DNA of 64,000 bases, from positions 21,389,198-21,453,197 of the forward strand of contig OX439003.1 in NCBI GenBank assembly GCA_949316495.1. Reading direction: 5' to 3'. The position numbers and the translations under genes were made by a program. The stretch's first letter is position 1. Each line of letters starts with the position of its first letter. Shown in pieces: positions 13,801 through 24,000 of this stretch. This DNA is from Amphiduros pacificus (lineage: Eukaryota > Annelida > Polychaeta > Phyllodocida > Hesionidae). The notes below the pieces were generated by a model. The model was not told where the DNA came from, did not search any database, and saw only the letters and a program-made list of their open reading frames with translations.

Positions 13801-16800
13801 TGGGAGCCACCAAGAGAAAACAATGGATGGTGCTAAACAGCCTGCTTTCCTCCCACGAGCTGGTAGGTTATGACTTCGTTCGCATCCCTCTGTTCAAGGG
13901 ATCTATTACGAAGGTACTATCGCCGGATGGCACTCCTCTGCAAGAGACATTGGACACGATCATTAACACGATCAACAATGCTGTCATTCCTGATAAAGTG
14001 GAGTACATCCCTCCACCGACCTCCGACGACGATGTGATGGTCGTTTCTTCTCCAGTGCCTCCACGTCGTAGCAGAAAACCGCAGGTCAACAAATCTTCAA
14101 GGCCTGCAGGCGGGAATCAAACCCAGCAAGTCTTGGCTGTCACCTCTCTTGCAGCCGGTCGGATAATCGGCCACAAAGGTGCAACGATTCGATCCTTGAA
14201 CAGTATCGATGGTCTCAGTGTCAAAGTCGTGAATGTTGACGATGACTCGGCATTGGTGAAATTCTTCGGGCCTCGGGATGCTGTCAAGAAGGCTCGTACA
14301 CGAGTACAAAGAATCGTGGACAATATGTGACATTCTTGGCCAGAGCCAAATAGTGTAAAAGACATTCTTGATCTCAATTTCGATTTCAATACTTACAATG
14401 ATATTCCTGTACGAGATATAGTTGTAAATAAAAATGTCTTTTCACCACATATGTATAAATGTGCATGTTCTTGCTTGCGCCTGTCAGCTTGCAATGTTTT
14501 CCAACCCCCACCATCTTCTTCTAATAAAATTGGAACAAAAAGCACAAATATACCACTTTCTTTTAAAACAAATAGTATTCTTCTCTGCCAATGGCACCTT
14601 GATATATTAAATATCACCAATAACTTGAAGAATGTGAATCTCGTCCTTATCAATAAATATGACCATAGACACCTCAAAGATTTGAGCCCCATATACAACA
14701 CGAGCTTCAATTACCCCGTCACCTGTCATATTAATGATAAACTAACTAAACATCGAATACTACAAAATCTTACCCTCAGCGATGCTCTGTGGAACATATA
14801 TCTATTTGACTCTGGCGAGTTACCTGTTTTTCTCCCAAGTTATGACATAACTAGGGTTAATAATCGGTTAGATAATCCCTCAACCACATACAAATATTCG
14901 CTCGTATCAAAACAAGATCAAACACGTGGTAGCTGGGAAACCACGCCCACCTCAATCACGTGGTCAAAATCTACCAATCAGAGCCATCCTCGCTCGTACC
15001 TTTCACAACCTCTCCTAGCAGTCAGGACACGATTGTCTCGCTCAAAACCCATCTTAAATCCTCACAGAAGGGCTAATAATGATAATTGCAACAGTAATCG
15101 GTTCAATTGTTTACGCTACCGGGGACAATCGTCTGACGAATATCCTCAGCTGGCCACGCCCAATAATACCACGTGGTTTGCCCAGACCAATCACAATGAG
15201 GTGAGGCTTGCAGGGCCGGCCCTAAATACACGTGCTAGCTCTGCGCCACGTGGTCGGCCACTGATTGTAAACAAACGACATTCTCGTATTAAAAATCCTA
15301 ATAATAAGGGGAAAAAAGCATTAAACATCGGTTGTTGCAACGTACAGAGCATATCTAGCAAGATCCTGCCAGTAAAAGACTATTTTACTGAACATGACCT
15401 TGATGCCCTGTTCATGACCGAAACTTGGATGCATGACTCAAAATCTGACAAGGTCAAAAGTGAACTTGAAGAAGGCTCACTGGAATTTGAGTCTTTTCCC
15501 AGGATTGGACGGACAGGGGGAGGATTAGGGATTTTATACAAATCTGAACTCCCTTTCACAACCAATAGGGCCAACCAACCAGTGGTCACCACCATGGAGC
15601 TCATGGAGTCATCCATCACATTGAAAGGTAAAAAAATAACATTTGTGGTGATATATAGACCTGAACCATCTAATCGGAATAGATATACCTACTCTGAGTT
15701 TTATGATGAGTTCACCCAGTTGGTTGCACATTATGGTTCATTTAGTCATGAGGTCATTTTCCTCGGTGACTACAACTTTCATGTCAACCTCCCCTTAAAA
15801 CCTGATGTCATTAAGTTTAATGATATCCTACATACCTTTGATCTAACACAATGGGTTCAGGAACCAACCCATAGGTTAGGGAACACCCTTGATCTAATCA
15901 TTACCTTCAGGGATAACAAACTCCTGAAGAGCCACCTGGTGGATGAATACTTATCTGATCATAAAATGATTAAGATATACCTAGATATGTCACCCCCAAA
16001 ACCCCCCAAAAAATCTATCAAATATAGGAATTTTAAGGGATTAGATCTTGAATCCCTAAGGGGTGACATCAAATCCCTAACTGATAGAAACACAACATGG
16101 GAACACCTATCCTTGAGTGACATGGTGAATTACTATGACAGGGAACTCACATCACTCATGGACAACTGAAACTGCTTTGTTGAAAGTGCAAAACGATATC
16201 CTGGGTGCTCTAGACAGCAGAAAGTCAGTTATCCTGCTGTTGCTTGACCTTTCTGCTGCATTTGACACTATTGACCATCAAATCCTTTTGGACAGACTGA
16301 GGGATAGATGCAACGTCAAAGGTCATGCACTCTCCTGGATTAGGTCATACCTAATGGACAGGAAGCAATGTGTGAAGGTAGGGATCCATAGATCCCGTCT
16401 CAAATCCCTAAAATATGGCGTACCCCAAGGCTCAGTCCTGGGTCCTATACTGTTCACCATTTACATGACTCCCCTATCTGATATACTTGCTAAATATGGT
16501 CTGAGCTATCATATTTATGCAGATGATACTCAGATCTACATCCCTGTTGACTACGCTTCTCCCCATCATGTGGATATAAGCAGACACAAACTAGAGGAGT
16601 GTGTCAGTGAGGTTAGAAATTTCCTCATATCAAACAAGATGAAAATAAATGATGGAAAAACTGAGATGCTCATATGTACTGACAGGTACAGTACTACCAC
16701 CCATAGCAGTATCCCTACCACAATCAAAGTGGGTGATTCTGACATTGCTCCTAGTCAATCAGTAGTTGACCTTGGTATCACATTTGACTCCAACATGGAC

Positions 16801-17419
16801 ATGAAGGCCCAGATCAAGAAAATGTGTCAGAAAGGCTATTATCACATCAGGAACTTAGCGGCCATCAGACATTGTCTAGACGAGAAGACCGCTGTAACAC
16901 TTACCCATGCTTTTGTTACATCCACCCTTGACTATGGTAATGGTCTTCTAGCAGGTCTTCCTAAAACTGACATCAGAAAACTGCAATACCTCCAAAACTC
17001 TGCAGCACGGGTAGTAGGAAAAATCAGGAAATTTGATCACATTTCAGGAAAATTACAGGAACTGCACTGGCTTCCTGTTCACGCGAGAATTGATTTTAAA
17101 ATTCTGCTATTGACCTGGAAGGCCCTTAATGGTAAGGCTCCGCCTTACTTACGGGATCTACTCCTGATTAAAGAAGGTGAACGCTGTCTACGATCCAATG
17201 ATGGCACCCACCTACATGTACCTAATACGAGGCTAAGGACGGTAGGTGACAGGACCTTCTCATCTGTGGGTCCTAGGCTATGGAATGCCTTGCCTACTAA
17301 TATTAGGACAAGTACTTCAGTCTCCTCGTTTAAGAGTAGGCTGAAAACTCATCTCTTCAGGAAGCATGTCCTGAACTCAGCGCTATGAACAGACTTGTCT
17401 GGTATCAGCGCTATATAAA

Positions 17420-17497
<78 letters not shown>

Positions 17498-17796
17498 CTT
17501 AAATCAATTATATTGAGATATGCTACAATTCTTGAATTGCATAGTAAGACAGTGTTTGAAATATTAAAAAATGAAAATTTACATATTTTGGAAAAAATCT
17601 TGCAAAGCACCCCTTTTAGGTTATACAACTAGAAATTCGTCAGACATTAGCAATTTTTATATTCCATTTTTCAAAGATTCAAAATATTTCAAAGGTACGT
17701 AATATCATTTTAAGTACAACGATCTGCTGACAAAAATGATTCAATCGACTGCAAGCCTTCAAACAATTAACGCGATATTATGAAACTTTTTTCTAT

Positions 17797-17882
<86 letters not shown>

Positions 17883-19059
17883 TGAAAAAAAAATGAAAAA
17901 AAATGAAAAAAAATGACAAAAATGAAAAAATGAAAAAAAGAATAAAGTGCCACTATTAATAACTGAAGCCCCGTGTTGATCACTTTATAGAGTAAACTGT
18001 ATAAACCGGTCATGGAAACTGCTATCATTAAAATCAATGTCAAAGGCTCTTATCGTTTTTTGTTTCTATTTACAGCGATGGTAAACATGACACTCAATTT
18101 GACAAACAACCAGTCCTCATAAGAAACGATGGATATGTCAGGATTATATTGCCACAATCTATTGATATATTCTGTCATATAAATACATATTTCTTTCCCT
18201 TTGATAAACAAACGTGTACTATTTCAGTTTTGCCTGTAATCAGCACCAAAAATGACCTTATATTTACTAATCCACGATGCAATGTTGATAGTGCCCCTCC
18301 CAGCTGGCGTGTTCAGAATACCAAACTCTTATCAAGTTGGTACCCAAGGACATTCATTCCAATGTTATATTTGGAAATTGAATTTGATAGAATCCCTGAA
18401 ACATACGTTGTTAGTCTTATTTTGCCTTTATTCCTATTATCCGTGATGAGTACTCTGTCATTCTGCATCCCCGCTGGCAGTGGCGAGAAAATATCTTATG
18501 GAATCACTGTTATGTTGTCATTATTTGTGTTCTTAATGCTTTTATTTGATATCATGCCTGGATCTGCTACAGGTGTTCCCTTACTCGGTAAGTTATGGCT
18601 TCTTATTTCATATATAACGAGGCGACCCCAATAACAATGGAAACGTATCAATTAATAATATACCACATCACTTCTGTCAGTGGTATATTTAATATTCAAA
18701 TGATTGAACATCATTGCATGATAAACAACACTATTCATGTGAACTCAAATTTCTTTTTTTCAGGATTATATATCATGCTCCTTATAATATTAGATGGAGT
18801 ATCCATTTTCTTCTCAATTCTATCGGTCCAGATAGCAAATGGTTCCCATATAGGATGTGCAATCTGCACAAGGATCATTAAGTCTAACAGAGTTGTCAGT
18901 GTAAAAGAAGCAGTTGGAGGCAACAGGGATGCTATAATTAATTCCTCTGACAAGTATAAAAAAATGTCTCATGCTATGGACCTCATATTATTTGTAGTGT
19001 TTCTTACTACTTACATAACAGTATTTGTTGCTTTCATGCTTTCGATGGTGTTTCACTGA
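4886..19059 (+). CDS. Nicotinic-type Cys-loop ligand-gated ion channel subunit, divergent (393 aa, six exons)
   Basis: Exons are 4886-4961, 5247-5389, 6094-6138, 6255-6364, 18076-18587 and 18764-19059, all GT-AG. Phases agree and the total is 1182 nt. The 45-nt and 110-nt third and fourth exons have the sizes classic for nicotinic receptor genes. Exon 1 is a signal peptide. The protein shows RPNMGPFIPVPV, WVPD, and a Cys-loop with 13 residues between C158 and C172 containing FPFD. TM1 is about 235-256. TM2 starts after GEK (E262, K263), with 2' Ser, 6' Thr, 9' Leu and 20' Asp, which points to a cation pore. TM3 is about 297-318 and TM4 about 366-388. Oddities: no vicinal Cys pair in loop C, no loop-B Trp, FFIS in place of the loop-A LYNN, and a TM3-TM4 loop of only about 50 residues. 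This suggests a plasma-membrane receptor for a ligand other than acetylcholine, or a subunit that works only in heteromers. Intron 4 (11.7 kb) holds a P transposon and a LINE. Poly(A) signals lie at 19099 and 19186. Confidence 0.9.
5430..5519. repeat. (GAT/AAT)n microsatellite in intron 2
   Basis: An imperfect trinucleotide and hexanucleotide run (GATGATAAT type) lies just after receptor exon 2. The Asp/Asn-rich tail read from it is intronic. Confidence 0.85.
6577..6626. repeat. Short tandem CATTTCAAAGAAT units at a transposon insertion site
   Basis: Three imperfect copies of a CATTTCAAAG-containing unit directly precede the target duplication of the P-type element. Confidence 0.6.
6634..6663 (+). 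repeat. Left terminal inverted repeat of the P-type element
   Basis: It starts CATAGAGAAATAAAAGATAG and pairs with the reverse complement of 12205-12234 with only a few differences. Confidence 0.92.
6851..8448 (+). CDS. Transposon-encoded PHD-finger protein (452 aa, three exons)
   Basis: Exons are 6851-7079, 7188-7286 and 7418-8448. Phases agree and the total is 1359 nt. Residues 21-68 form a PHD finger of the ING type: C22, C24, C36, C41, H47, C50, C65, C68. Y21, M33 and W45 sit where H3K4me3 readers have their aromatic cage. A basic Ser/Thr/Lys-rich linker (exon 2) follows. The rest is a helical region with AVLRYIAGFIIRKL and RDRGGLHHVTDKMF motifs and a basic end. As I recall them, many P/THAP-type transposases carry an IAGY…RK…RGGL…LR region at their own C-terminus, so this gene looks like that domain separated from the transposase and joined to a PHD finger. 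Expected role (inference): a nuclear accessory factor that tethers the transposase to modified chromatin. The frame is fully open. Confidence 0.85.
8471..11886 (-). CDS. P-superfamily transposase with RAG1-N-terminal-like zinc region (855 codons, six exons, one internal stop)
   Basis: Minus-strand exons are 11886-11865, 11491-9723, 9575-9402, 9307-9119, 8995-8863 and 8751-8471. All junctions are GT-AG and in phase, total 2568 nt. The N-terminus has C13-x2-C16 (CRLCGE), an FSIDV stretch, HP followed by C59-x2-C62, then C116-x2-C119. This order matches the N-terminal zinc region of RAG1 (CRLCG, FRIDV, HP…C-x2-C, CDIC) more closely than a THAP domain. A coiled coil lies at about 267-303. The P-type catalytic core follows: D429 in WDEMKI, D531 in CDGASPN, the ICDPPHLMKT motif, and E793 in DPLENEFG. 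A TAA at 10994-10992 interrupts an otherwise continuous frame after residue 173. The sequence after it (CPGNQDF…) reads on as protein, so a recent nonsense mutation is likeliest. Confidence 0.88.
11492..11864 (-). other. First intron of the transposase
   Basis: A GT-AG intron separates a 7-codon first exon (MDKEQPE) from the main exon. It contains two tandem copies of ATAAGGACATTAGAATTA at about 11623-11660. Confidence 0.75.
12205..12234 (-). repeat. Right terminal inverted repeat of the P-type element
   Basis: It ends TACTTTCTCTATG and mirrors 6634-6663. The CTCAAAC target duplication follows it directly. Confidence 0.92.
13155..14330 (+). CDS. LINE ORF1 protein with coiled coil, SGNH-like middle and KH domain (391 aa)
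   Basis: The start is the first ATG after the leader and the frame is open throughout. Residues about 40-100 are a heptad-rich coiled coil. The middle (about 120-290) has the layout of an esterase/SGNH fold (VQLLVVLP, DHLIILPDTSS, VISAPPP, LSPDGTPLQ). The places where I would expect Asn (GTND) and His (DGxH) read PDTSS and DGTPL, so it is probably not catalytic. The C-terminus (about 325-388) looks like a KH domain: RIIGHKGATIRSL has the GxxG loop (GHKG), followed by VKVV and a final helix. An RNA-binding, ribonucleoprotein-forming role is expected for a LINE ORF1 protein. Confidence 0.8.
   Translation: MAITTRRAAKDVLEAGPEAPDTPPVPAALELPTLSPADELAVLRKTYDDLVRLNESNVASNNRLTDRVRALTEDRDSLETDNAALSAELASALRTIKEKDELLDTFLPSSSDVRGPKAKKSVQLLVVLPKDQHRDAITAGIVRSDCSVKTSAENLNFLATRSDRTTAADHLIILPDTSSITAGGLGEPLFNVIIDEVEKIRAKGPTVSVISAPPPMGATKRKQWMVLNSLLSSHELVGYDFVRIPLFKGSITKVLSPDGTPLQETLDTIINTINNAVIPDKVEYIPPPTSDDDVMVVSSPVPPRRSRKPQVNKSSRPAGGNQTQQVLAVTSLAAGRIIGHKGATIRSLNSIDGLSVKVVNVDDDSALVKFFGPRDAVKKARTRVQRIVDNM
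14451..16169 (+). pseudogene. LINE ORF2, N-terminal part with AP endonuclease (572 aa, cut off)
   Basis: About 285 residues of poorly conserved Ser/Asn/Arg-rich sequence precede an exonuclease/endonuclease/phosphatase domain. Visible active-site blocks are NIGCCNVQS, MTETWM, GDYNFHVN, the GNTLDLIIT stretch and LSDHKM, so the endonuclease itself looks whole. The frame then runs into the deletion point near 16155-16165 and stops at 16167-16169. The normal linker and RT fingers, roughly 300 codons judging from the family, are missing. Confidence 0.85.
16135..17388 (+). pseudogene. LINE ORF2, reverse transcriptase part after the deletion (417 codons)
   Basis: Family sequence begins in mid-motif at TTETALLKVQNDI. 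Palm motif A (LDLSAAFDTIDH), motif B (GVPQGSVLGP) and the catalytic YADD follow. After them come the connection region, the HWLPV block and the usual CR1/L2 end (SSVGPRLWNALP … FRKHVL). It is in a different frame from the endonuclease part, consistent with a deletion that was not a multiple of three. The ATG given is only the first in the frame and not a true start. Confidence 0.88.
17420..17496. repeat. (ATT)n microsatellite, LINE tail
   Basis: This uninterrupted trinucleotide run starts directly at the 3' end of the LINE. The same tail type is seen after the copy ending at 54936. Confidence 0.95.
17798..17882. repeat. (ATT)n microsatellite
   Basis: A second pure ATT run, followed by an A-rich AAAAATGA stretch, lies 195 bp before receptor exon 5. 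Confidence 0.95.
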
Positions 19060-19098
19060 TGATAATATCTTCAATTTCAAACGAGGATCTTTGAATTG

Positions 19099-19191
19099 AA
19101 TAAACAGTAAATGTTTTAATCAAGCTTTGCTGATCACTCCCAAAGTGAATGTCAAGTAATTATGTAAGATTTCATCATTTTCTTAAATAAA
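19099..19191 (+). terminator. Poly(A) signals of the receptor gene
   Basis: AATAAA occurs at 19099-19104 and again at 19186-19191, 40 and 127 bp after the stop codon. Confidence 0.7.
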
Positions 19192-19199
19192 AAGACACT

Positions 19200-19906
19200 G
19201 ATGAAAGGCATCATTGTGACAGCGATGGGCTAGCAAGAGGAACCTTATTTGTAGAGGCAGCGCCACCTCTCGCTACCTGAATTAAATGGATACAATACAG
19301 ACAAACTTGGATGCTTATATTCCTGGGGAGGGGAAGACTGGGGAGAATTGCAACTGAGTAAAGGTCAGACAAGGCATGCTTGTCAGAGCCCCGTGAAGGG
19401 GGACATGTAGGCGTGGAGCGTGGGGCCTGTAATGCGTCATTATGAGAATTATCAAAGGAAGTAGACTCAGATGGAGTATTAGTATGCTTAGTAGGAGCAC
19501 GATGAGTGGGTAGCATAGATGGGGAAGTATGTTGAGTTCCGTGATGATTTAGAACGCCTCTTCCCAAAAATTGTCTGTACCAGGGATCATATGTAACAAA
19601 GATGTAACTTCACTAGGGGACATGAATTCCAATGATGACTCGGCACTAGAATTAGTGTTGCTCGAAAACTTGTCCAGACTCATGTCGAGACCATGATATA
19701 ATGTTTATCCTATGGAATAAGCCAAATTTACTTATACATGAGAACGTGGCAATACATGGACTGCCTTGGTCAAATTGTCTTGCGTCCAAAAATAAATAAA
19801 AAAATAAAAAATGGGTGTCCCTGACTGACACAGTCAGCAGGAAATATCCATCCCTAACGTATCTAAAGAGGGACCAATGTCAATTGTATGTCTACCGCGT
19901 CTACCT
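19200..19906. other. Non-coding sequence split by a foldback element
   Basis: No recognised gene. The minus-strand open frame at 19211-19567 is Ser/Thr/Pro-rich with no domain I know. With 22762-23300 it forms the two sides of the foldback insertion. Confidence 0.35.
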
Positions 19907-20249
19907 TGAAGTGAGAACGTGCGGGAAGATATTTCACAGTTCACAGTTCACAGTTCATTTTTGAAAATTTTTTCCGAAAATTTGACTTTGCGTTACATTT
20001 TAATTAAAAAACATATGACGCAATGCTTCAATTCTTTTCAAATTTTTAGGGATTACTACCAGGGGATATATATATTGCCACAAAAAATCCCAATGCAAGA
20101 AAATTAATTTAAAGGTGCAAAAAAATTGGACTTTGAAAAAAAAAACCAATATTATATATTCTGCAATTAAAAATAATTATGAGAGCTGTTTCAATGGTGG
20201 TGTCCTTTATAGGGATTCATCTATAGGGTCCCTAGTATCTTCCAGAATT

Positions 20250-20830
20250 TTTCACTAATTGAGCAATTTTTTTAAGGGGTTGAATTAGGAGGTCAAACAT
20301 TACAAAAAATGAACAAAATCAGTTTTTTTGCACAACGGTTTTTTTATATGAGGGTCATTACAATGTTGTTTTCCTTTTTAGGGAACCATCTATAGGGTAC
20401 CAAGTACCTCACTGAATTTTTCACTAATTGAGCAATTTTTTAAGGGGTTGAATTAGGAGGTCAAACTTGGAAAAAAATGAAAAATACTCCTGATTTTAAT
20501 TGAATTTTGCACAACGATTTTTTTATATGAGGGTCATTTCAATGTTGTTATCCTTTTCAGGGAACCCTGAATTTTTCACTAATTGAGCAATTTTTTTAAG
20601 GGGTTGAATTAGGAGGTCAAACTTGGAAAAAAATGAAAAAAATCTGTTTTTTTGCACAAAGATTTTTTTATATGAGGGTCATTTCAATGTTGTTTTCCTT
20701 TTCAGGGAACCATGTATAGGGTACCAAGTACCTCCCTGAATTTTTCACTAATTGAGCAATTTTTTTAAGGGGTTGAATTAGGAGCTCAAACATTACGAAA
20801 AATGAGAAAAATCTCACAATTTTAATTTTC
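20250..20830 (+). repeat. Left tandem block of the foldback element
   Basis: There are four units, each ending with the ATTGAGCAATTTTTTTAAGG motif followed by GGTTGAATTAGGAG. Confidence 0.85.
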
Positions 20831-21227
20831 TTTTGCACATAATTTCTTTATGAGAGATGTACAACATCTATGTACTAATCAGGTCACCACAGTAGTAGAT
20901 ATTATGATGCATCCAGATATGAAATGTCCTATAGTTATGATTTATTGGTAAAACGACCACTGAACCATGCAGTCTCACCTTTTATCCTCCAATATTCAGG
21001 GAGAAATGATTGTGAACAAATTATGGAAGATGTTGATTTCATGGTTCCCACACCTTGACATTGCATAAACCTTTTTCAATATATTAATAGAATGAATAAT
21101 TATATTGAAATTTCATTCACAATAATAATGTTTCTGATATTTTTAAATGCCTATTGAGCTGTGTTCCTCTTCAGTAGAGTCAATTGAAGATATCATGCTA
21201 TTTAAGATGCAGGTAGTCAATTCACTT

Positions 21228-21715
21228 ACTCCATGACTTTAGAAAAGTCAAATCACTTGCTCCTTGAAATCAGAAAAGTGATATCACATGCTCCATTACT
21301 TCTGAGATTTAATTTTTCTGTGCCTGTGGAGCATAGTATATAATGGCACTGAGGTATTGAAGCATGTGACATGACCTTTTTATGTTTTCAGAAGTTGTGG
21401 AGCATGTGATATGACTTTTTGGAGGTCATGGAGGATGTGTTATGACTTTTCTGAGGTAGTGGAGCAAATAATACAAATTAACTAAGGTCTTGGAGCATGT
21501 AATGTGACTTCTCTGAAGAATGGAACATGTTATATGACTTCCCAAATGAATTGAGCATGCGATATGACTTTTCAGAGGTCAAGTAGAATGTGATATGACT
21601 TTATAGAGGTCATGGCTAATGTGATATGACTTTTCAAAGGTCATGGAGCATTTGATAGGACTTTTCAGAGGTCGTAGAGCACATGATATAACTTTTCAGA
21701 GGTCATGTAGCATTT
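21228..21715. repeat. Minisatellite in the centre of the foldback element
   Basis: About 12 imperfect units of 30-45 bp carry the core GGAGCATGTGATATGACTTT. It sits in the otherwise single-copy loop of the foldback. Confidence 0.85.
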
Positions 21716-22400
21716 TTCGTAATGTTTGAGCTCCTAATTCAACCCCTTAAAAAAATTGCTCAATTAGTGAAAAATTCAGGGAAGTACTTGGTACCCTTTA
21801 GATGGTTCCCTGAAAAGGAAAACAACATTGAAATGACCCTCATATAAAAAAATCGTTGTGCAAAATTCCATTAAAATTATGAGAGTTTTTCATTTTTTTC
21901 CAAGTTTGATCTCCTAATTCAACCCCTTAAAAAAATTGCTCAATTAGTGAAAAATTCAGGGAGGTACTTGGTACCCTATAGATGGTTCCCTGAAAAGGAA
22001 AACCACATTGAAATGACCCTCATATAAAAATATTGTTGTGCAAAAAACCATTAAAATTTTGAGAATTTTTCATTTTTTTCCAAGTTTGACCTCCTAATTC
22101 AACCCCTTAAAAAATTGCTCAATTATTGAAAAATTCAGGGATGTACTTGGTACCCTATAGATGGTTCCCTAAAAAGGAAAACCACATTGAAATGACCCGC
22201 ATATAAAAAAATCGTTGTGCAAAAATCCATAAAAACCATTAGCAATTTTTTAAGGGGTTGAATTAGGAGGTCAAACTTGGAAAAAATGAAAGCTCTCATA
22301 ATTTTAATGGTTTTTTGCACCACGATTTTTTTTTTAAAACAGATTTTTTAAATTTTTTGTAATGTTTGACCTCCTAATTCAACCCCTTAAAAAAATTGCT
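21715..22400 (-). repeat. Right tandem block of the foldback element, inverted
   Basis: Units read CTCCTAATTCAACCCCTTAA, the reverse complement of the left block. Confidence 0.85.
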
Positions 22401-22761
22401 CAATTAGTGAAAAATTCTGGAAGATACTAGGGACCCTATAGATGAATCCCTATAAAGGACACCACCATTGAAACAGCTCTCATAATTATTTTTAACTGTA
22501 GAATATATAATATTGGTTTTATTTTCAAATTCCAATTTCAACAATTTTTTTTGCACCTTTAAATTAATTTTTTTGCATTGGGATTTGTGGCAATATATAT
22601 ATTCCCTGGTAGTAATCCCTGAAAATTTGAAAAGAATTGAAGCATTGCGTCATATGTTTTTTAATTAAAATGTAACGCAAAGTCAAATTTTCGGAAAAAA
22701 TTTTGAAAAATGAACTGTGAACTGTGAACTGTGAAATATCTTCCCGCACGTGAAGTAAGAA

Positions 22762-23300
22762 GGAGACGGTCAGTGGTGGAGCGAAAGACACACTTAGTGA
22801 ATACTGTGCGTAGTGGTGGAAATGAAAAGAAAAGAAAAAAAAGCATCAATATTATTATATAGGTCAAATATCTGATCTGTCGTGAGTACCCACAGAACTA
22901 AGGGACTGCATGCCACATAATGAAAGATAAATGCACCAACACTCAGCTACATATTATTTATAAAGCTAAATCGGGGAACGCCACAACCTAGTCATATTTT
23001 ATCCACCAAGAATTCTTCATATTGTCTCTTTCTTAATGTACATATTAAACTGACTGAACTACACTGTAACTAACTTATACAGGAATAAACCAACTCGCCA
23101 AGCAAGTTTATGTAAGCATTTACCAACACACATGATAAGTTACCGGTCTATATCTGTGTAACATATAAGGTCAAGAACTTTTCCAGGAACCTACGAGGGT
23201 CTTCAGTGGACGTCGACCATTATCCTTGAAATGGAAACCTCTGGTGCCCCAGTCGGTCTACCATCCTCCTTCTCCTATCATAGATCATAGTCATTTTATG
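22762..23300. other. Repeat remnant, possibly from an LTR-type element (fossil)
   Basis: A segment at about 23190-23265 (ACGAGGGTCTTCAGTGGAC and following) is shared with 34325-34405, next to the Gypsy-like fossil. No intact reading frame is present. The assignment to that fossil family is only an inference from the shared segment. Confidence 0.35.
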
Positions 23301-23919
23301 TAGGGGAAATATGATGGGTAATAATGTTTGATCGCCGCAAAGTTTGGGGTATAAACATTTATATTATGCAAGGAAAAGGTGCTTGAAAACCTGATTTTAT
23401 GAATGCTTTAAGGGAAAAACAAGTAATGATAATCACTTATTAATACTTATGACTGAGTTGAGGGCACTGGAGTAAAATGTATATCAGGAGGACCATTTTG
23501 TAAGATCCCTGCTTTTATATGCTACATATTTTCATAGTTTCTGTTAACAAATATATTTGATTGCATTATGTTTGTTGTTTACAAACATAATGATGCCAAG
23601 AAATATATCATTAACAAATATTGCATAACTAATTTTCACTCTGAAATCTCTGGATATTGTCCTTTTAAAACACATCTTATATCTGAACTTAACCCATTGT
23701 ATATTTCAAGATTCTCTTTGATATCCATATAATCTGGTTAAATTACAGTCCCAATGCTTTTTGTCTATCGCTAACAAGCAAATAGCTCATGATCAATGGG
23801 AGTAATGAGAGCTCAAAATCCAGGGGTGATCCAGTTGTAAAAATCATACTATTATCTGTAGTATGTAGTTTAAACAAGAAAAAGTGGTGCTCCACATGTA
23901 ACACGGATGGTAAAAAAAT

Positions 23920-24000
23920 AGCAAACAAAACAAAAATTACAACAAACAAAACAAAAATTACAACAAACAAAACAAAAATTACAACAAACAAAACAAAACT
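23920..24000. repeat. 20-bp tandem repeat, about four copies
   Basis: The unit is AAAATTACAACAAACAAAAC. It lies just inside the left end of the MITE-like element. Confidence 0.9.

Larger units (their letters stand above)
12340..17497 (+). mobile_element. CR1/L2-type LINE, nearly full length with internal deletion in ORF2
   Basis: The left edge is approximate. A GC-richer leader of about 800 bp includes some five AACCACCTAG repeats (12592-12735). ORF1 (13155-14330), ORF2 (14451-17388) and a 3' end CAGCGCTATATAAATT run into an (ATT)n tail. The same family left fragments at 1195-2470, 45392-45762, 46110-46940 and 54460-54936. ORF2 lacks the segment between the endonuclease and the first reverse-transcriptase motifs, so this copy could not move on its own. 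I found no clear target duplication. Confidence 0.88.
19918..22750. mobile_element. Foldback element with long compound inverted repeats
   Basis: The element is 2833 bp. The outer arms begin CGTGCGGGAAGATATTT and are mirrored over about 300 bp at each end. Inside them, four tandem units of about 150-190 bp on the left (20250-20830) face inverted units on the right (21715-22400). Each unit contains AGGGGTTGAATTAGGAGGTC and GAGGGTCATTTCAATG blocks. One segment near 22240-22330 is flipped. The flanks carry an 11-bp target duplication with one mismatch (TGAAGTGAGAA and TGAAGTAAGAA), a size that suggests a Mutator-like origin. I see no transposase, so it is non-autonomous. Confidence 0.88.
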
